Origin: Spirochaetaceae bacterium
GTDB taxonomy: Bacteria > Spirochaetota > Spirochaetia > Sphaerochaetales > Sphaerochaetaceae
Direction of reading: 5' to 3'
Length of the DNA: 7,915 nt
Assembly (NCBI GenBank): GCA_003454065.1
Contig: DMKZ01000021.1
Span: forward strand, 1-7,915
The translations under genes were made by a program, and so were the position numbers. Positions within the stretch are counted from its first letter, which is position 1. Each line of letters begins with the position of its first letter. Shown one piece after another: positions 6,511-7,915 of the stretch. The notes under the pieces were generated by a model. It was given only the letters and a program-made list of their open reading frames with translations, ran no database searches and had not been told where the DNA came from.

Positions 6511-6540
6511 GAGGGTTTCGGTTATCAGGGATTAATTGCT

Positions 6541-6569
6541 TTGATTTTTTTATTTTTTCCGTCTAAAAT
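6541..6569 (+). promoter_or_regulatory. Sigma-70-like promoter for the DUF4143 ATPase gene
   Basis: TTGATT (6541-6546) and TAAAAT (6564-6569) are separated by exactly 17 bp in a T-rich stretch, matching four and five of six consensus positions. The predicted start would give a short leader of about 25 nt before ATG 6602. Confidence 0.55.
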
Positions 6570-6592
6570 TACCTATAAGGTTAAAAATAGTC

Positions 6593-6597
6593 GGAAA
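6593..6597 (+). promoter_or_regulatory. Ribosome binding site (GGAAA) for the ATPase gene
   Basis: GGAAA lies 4 bases before ATG 6602 in an otherwise AT-rich leader and supports that start, which also places Walker A at the usual 26 residues. Confidence 0.4.
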
Positions 6598-6601
6598 ATT
6601 T

Positions 6602-7834
6602 ATGTCATATATTAAAAGATTGTTGGAAGAAGTTCTTGAAAAAAGAGCGAAAAACAGCAAATGCTTGCTAGTTTCCGGAACAAGGCAAGTCGGGAAGTCA
6701 ACTTTGGTTTCAAAGATTTATCCGAATATGAGTATGATTTCATTCGATGATGTCATACAAAGAAATGCTGCGAAAGATGATCCGAAGCTGTTTGTCGAAA
6801 GGCTTGCAAACCCTGCATTTTTAGATGAAGTTCAATATGTTCCTGAGATTTTCCCGTATGTCAAGATTCGATGTGATAGCACGGATAGCAGGGGGAATTT
6901 CATTTTTACAGGCTCGCAGCAAATGAAAATAATGAAAAAATCCCAGGAATCGCTTGCCGGCAGGATTTCGATTCTGGAATTGCAGACTTTGACGTTAAGG
7001 GAACTGAATAATATAAGCTTCAACAAGCATTTCGTTCCGTCATCGGAGTATATTGAAAAAAGAGAAGGTTGTTTGAAGAAATATGATAATCTTTGGCAGA
7101 TCATCCATAAAGGTATGTATCCTGAACTTCACTCTGTTGAACGCGAATGGTCGGATTTTTATTCATCCTATGTCAGAACCTACATAGAAAGGGACGTAGC
7201 GGAGGAGATTACGTTAAGGAACAAGGATGATTTTTCTAGATTTTTGGTTTGCATCGCTGCGCGAACCGGTCAGATTTTGAACAAATCAAACATTGCGAAC
7301 GATCTTGGCGTCAGTTTGAAGACGATAGACGCTTGGCTGAGGATTTTAGAAGAAACCGGATTGATTTATATTCTCGAACCATATTATTCGAATCATTTGA
7401 AGAGAGTGATAAAAACACCGAAAATCTATTTTAAGGATACGGGGCTTGCTTGCTATCTGACGCGTTGGAATACTCCTGAAACCCTAATGAATGGCGCGAT
7501 GTCCGGCGCGCTGTTTGAAACCTTCGTAATCAATGAGATAATGAAGTCGTTTTCGAATGAAGGCCTTGAATACAAATTCAACTTGTTTTATTACAGGGGG
7601 AAGGACAATGATGTGAGGGAAAACGAAATAGACTTGATAATAGAAGAGGATGGCGTTCTGTATCCGATAGAGATCAAGAAATCAGCAAGTCCTTCCATCT
7701 CCATGACAAAGGCATTCGCTACGCTCGAGAAAATCGAGGATAAGAAAAGGGGCATGGGCGCTATTCTTTGCCTATATGACAAAAAATTGTATCTGAAAGA
7801 TGATGTTGTTGTTTTGCCGATAGAGTATCTGTGA
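6602..7834 (+). CDS. AAA_14-type ATPase with C-terminal DUF4143 domain
   Basis: This intact 410-residue protein belongs to the widespread but poorly characterised AAA_14/DUF4143 ATP-binding proteins. Walker A GTRQVGKST is at residues 26-34, Walker B AFLDEVQY has Asp75-Glu76, and FTGSQQ provides the sensor-like polar motif that follows. A winged-helix-like segment (NKSNIANDLGVSLKTIDAWL, about 224-243) links to the DUF4143 region, which contains a PD-(D/E)XK-like signature: EIDLIIEE with Asp344, then PIEIKKS with Glu357 and Lys359. The length is typical of the family (about 380-430). It has its own promoter and ribosome binding site, so it appears to be a single-gene unit. Many such genes occur as accessory, patchily distributed loci in treponemes and Bacteroidetes; no biochemical role is established that I can name, and a DNA-related or toxin/defence role is only a guess. 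Unlike its left neighbours it shows no lesions. Confidence 0.92.
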   Translation: MSYIKRLLEEVLEKRAKNSKCLLVSGTRQVGKSTLVSKIYPNMSMISFDDVIQRNAAKDDPKLFVERLANPAFLDEVQYVPEIFPYVKIRCDSTDSRGNFIFTGSQQMKIMKKSQESLAGRISILELQTLTLRELNNISFNKHFVPSSEYIEKREGCLKKYDNLWQIIHKGMYPELHSVEREWSDFYSSYVRTYIERDVAEEITLRNKDDFSRFLVCIAARTGQILNKSNIANDLGVSLKTIDAWLRILEETGLIYILEPYYSNHLKRVIKTPKIYFKDTGLACYLTRWNTPETLMNGAMSGALFETFVINEIMKSFSNEGLEYKFNLFYYRGKDNDVRENEIDLIIEEDGVLYPIEIKKSASPSISMTKAFATLEKIEDKKRGMGAILCLYDKKLYLKDDVVVLPIEYL

Positions 7835-7915
7835 TTTTGATATAAGTCCAATCTGCCTATCCAAGGGCGAGGCCTACGGCTCGATGAGGGGGAATCATGT
7901 GATGTTCGTCTGCGG

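Overview
The window most likely comes from a Treponema-like spirochaete chromosome. The evidence is a tandem pair of exported proteins resembling the spirochaetal P13-type membrane proteins, a 597-residue arginyl-tRNA synthetase with a KMKSR loop, and a tail of gene families that are common in treponemes: a PDDEXK_9 nuclease, a type III restriction enzyme and a DUF4143 ATPase. The assignment rests on protein resemblance read by eye, not on a search. All confident intact genes lie on the + strand.

Left part (1-1758): the 3' portion of an ABC ATPase gene overlaps by 4 bp with an FtsX/MacB-type four-helix permease gene, forming one export or lipoprotein-sorting module. A gap of about 220 bp follows and holds only a weak hairpin and one doubtful small frame (1755-1889).

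Middle part (1981-5326): two tandem paralogous exported proteins, A at 1981-2701 and B at 2710-3508, each broken by frameshifts that lie in or next to short homopolymers. Gene A carries a signal peptide and then a Tyr/Gln/Pro/Gly-rich 14-residue repeat that becomes visible only when the first frameshift is bridged. The intact argS follows 24 bp later.

Right part (5325-7915): immediately at the argS stop lies a GC-rich 110-bp element with perfect 20-bp terminal inverted repeats and internal hairpins. Beyond it is a scar of former accessory or defence genes. The C-terminal part of a PDDEXK_9 nuclease (minus strand) and the C-terminal remnant of a type III restriction subunit (plus strand) face each other head to head, both lacking their 5' halves, as one deletion across a divergent gene pair would produce. 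The restriction remnant has also lost an internal segment and carries a frameshift. An intact AAA_14/DUF4143 ATPase with its own recognisable promoter closes the window; the last 80 bases are unresolved.

The main theme is gene decay around well-preserved housekeeping genes: four frameshifts fall in three accessory genes, while argS and the permease keep 7-T runs in frame.
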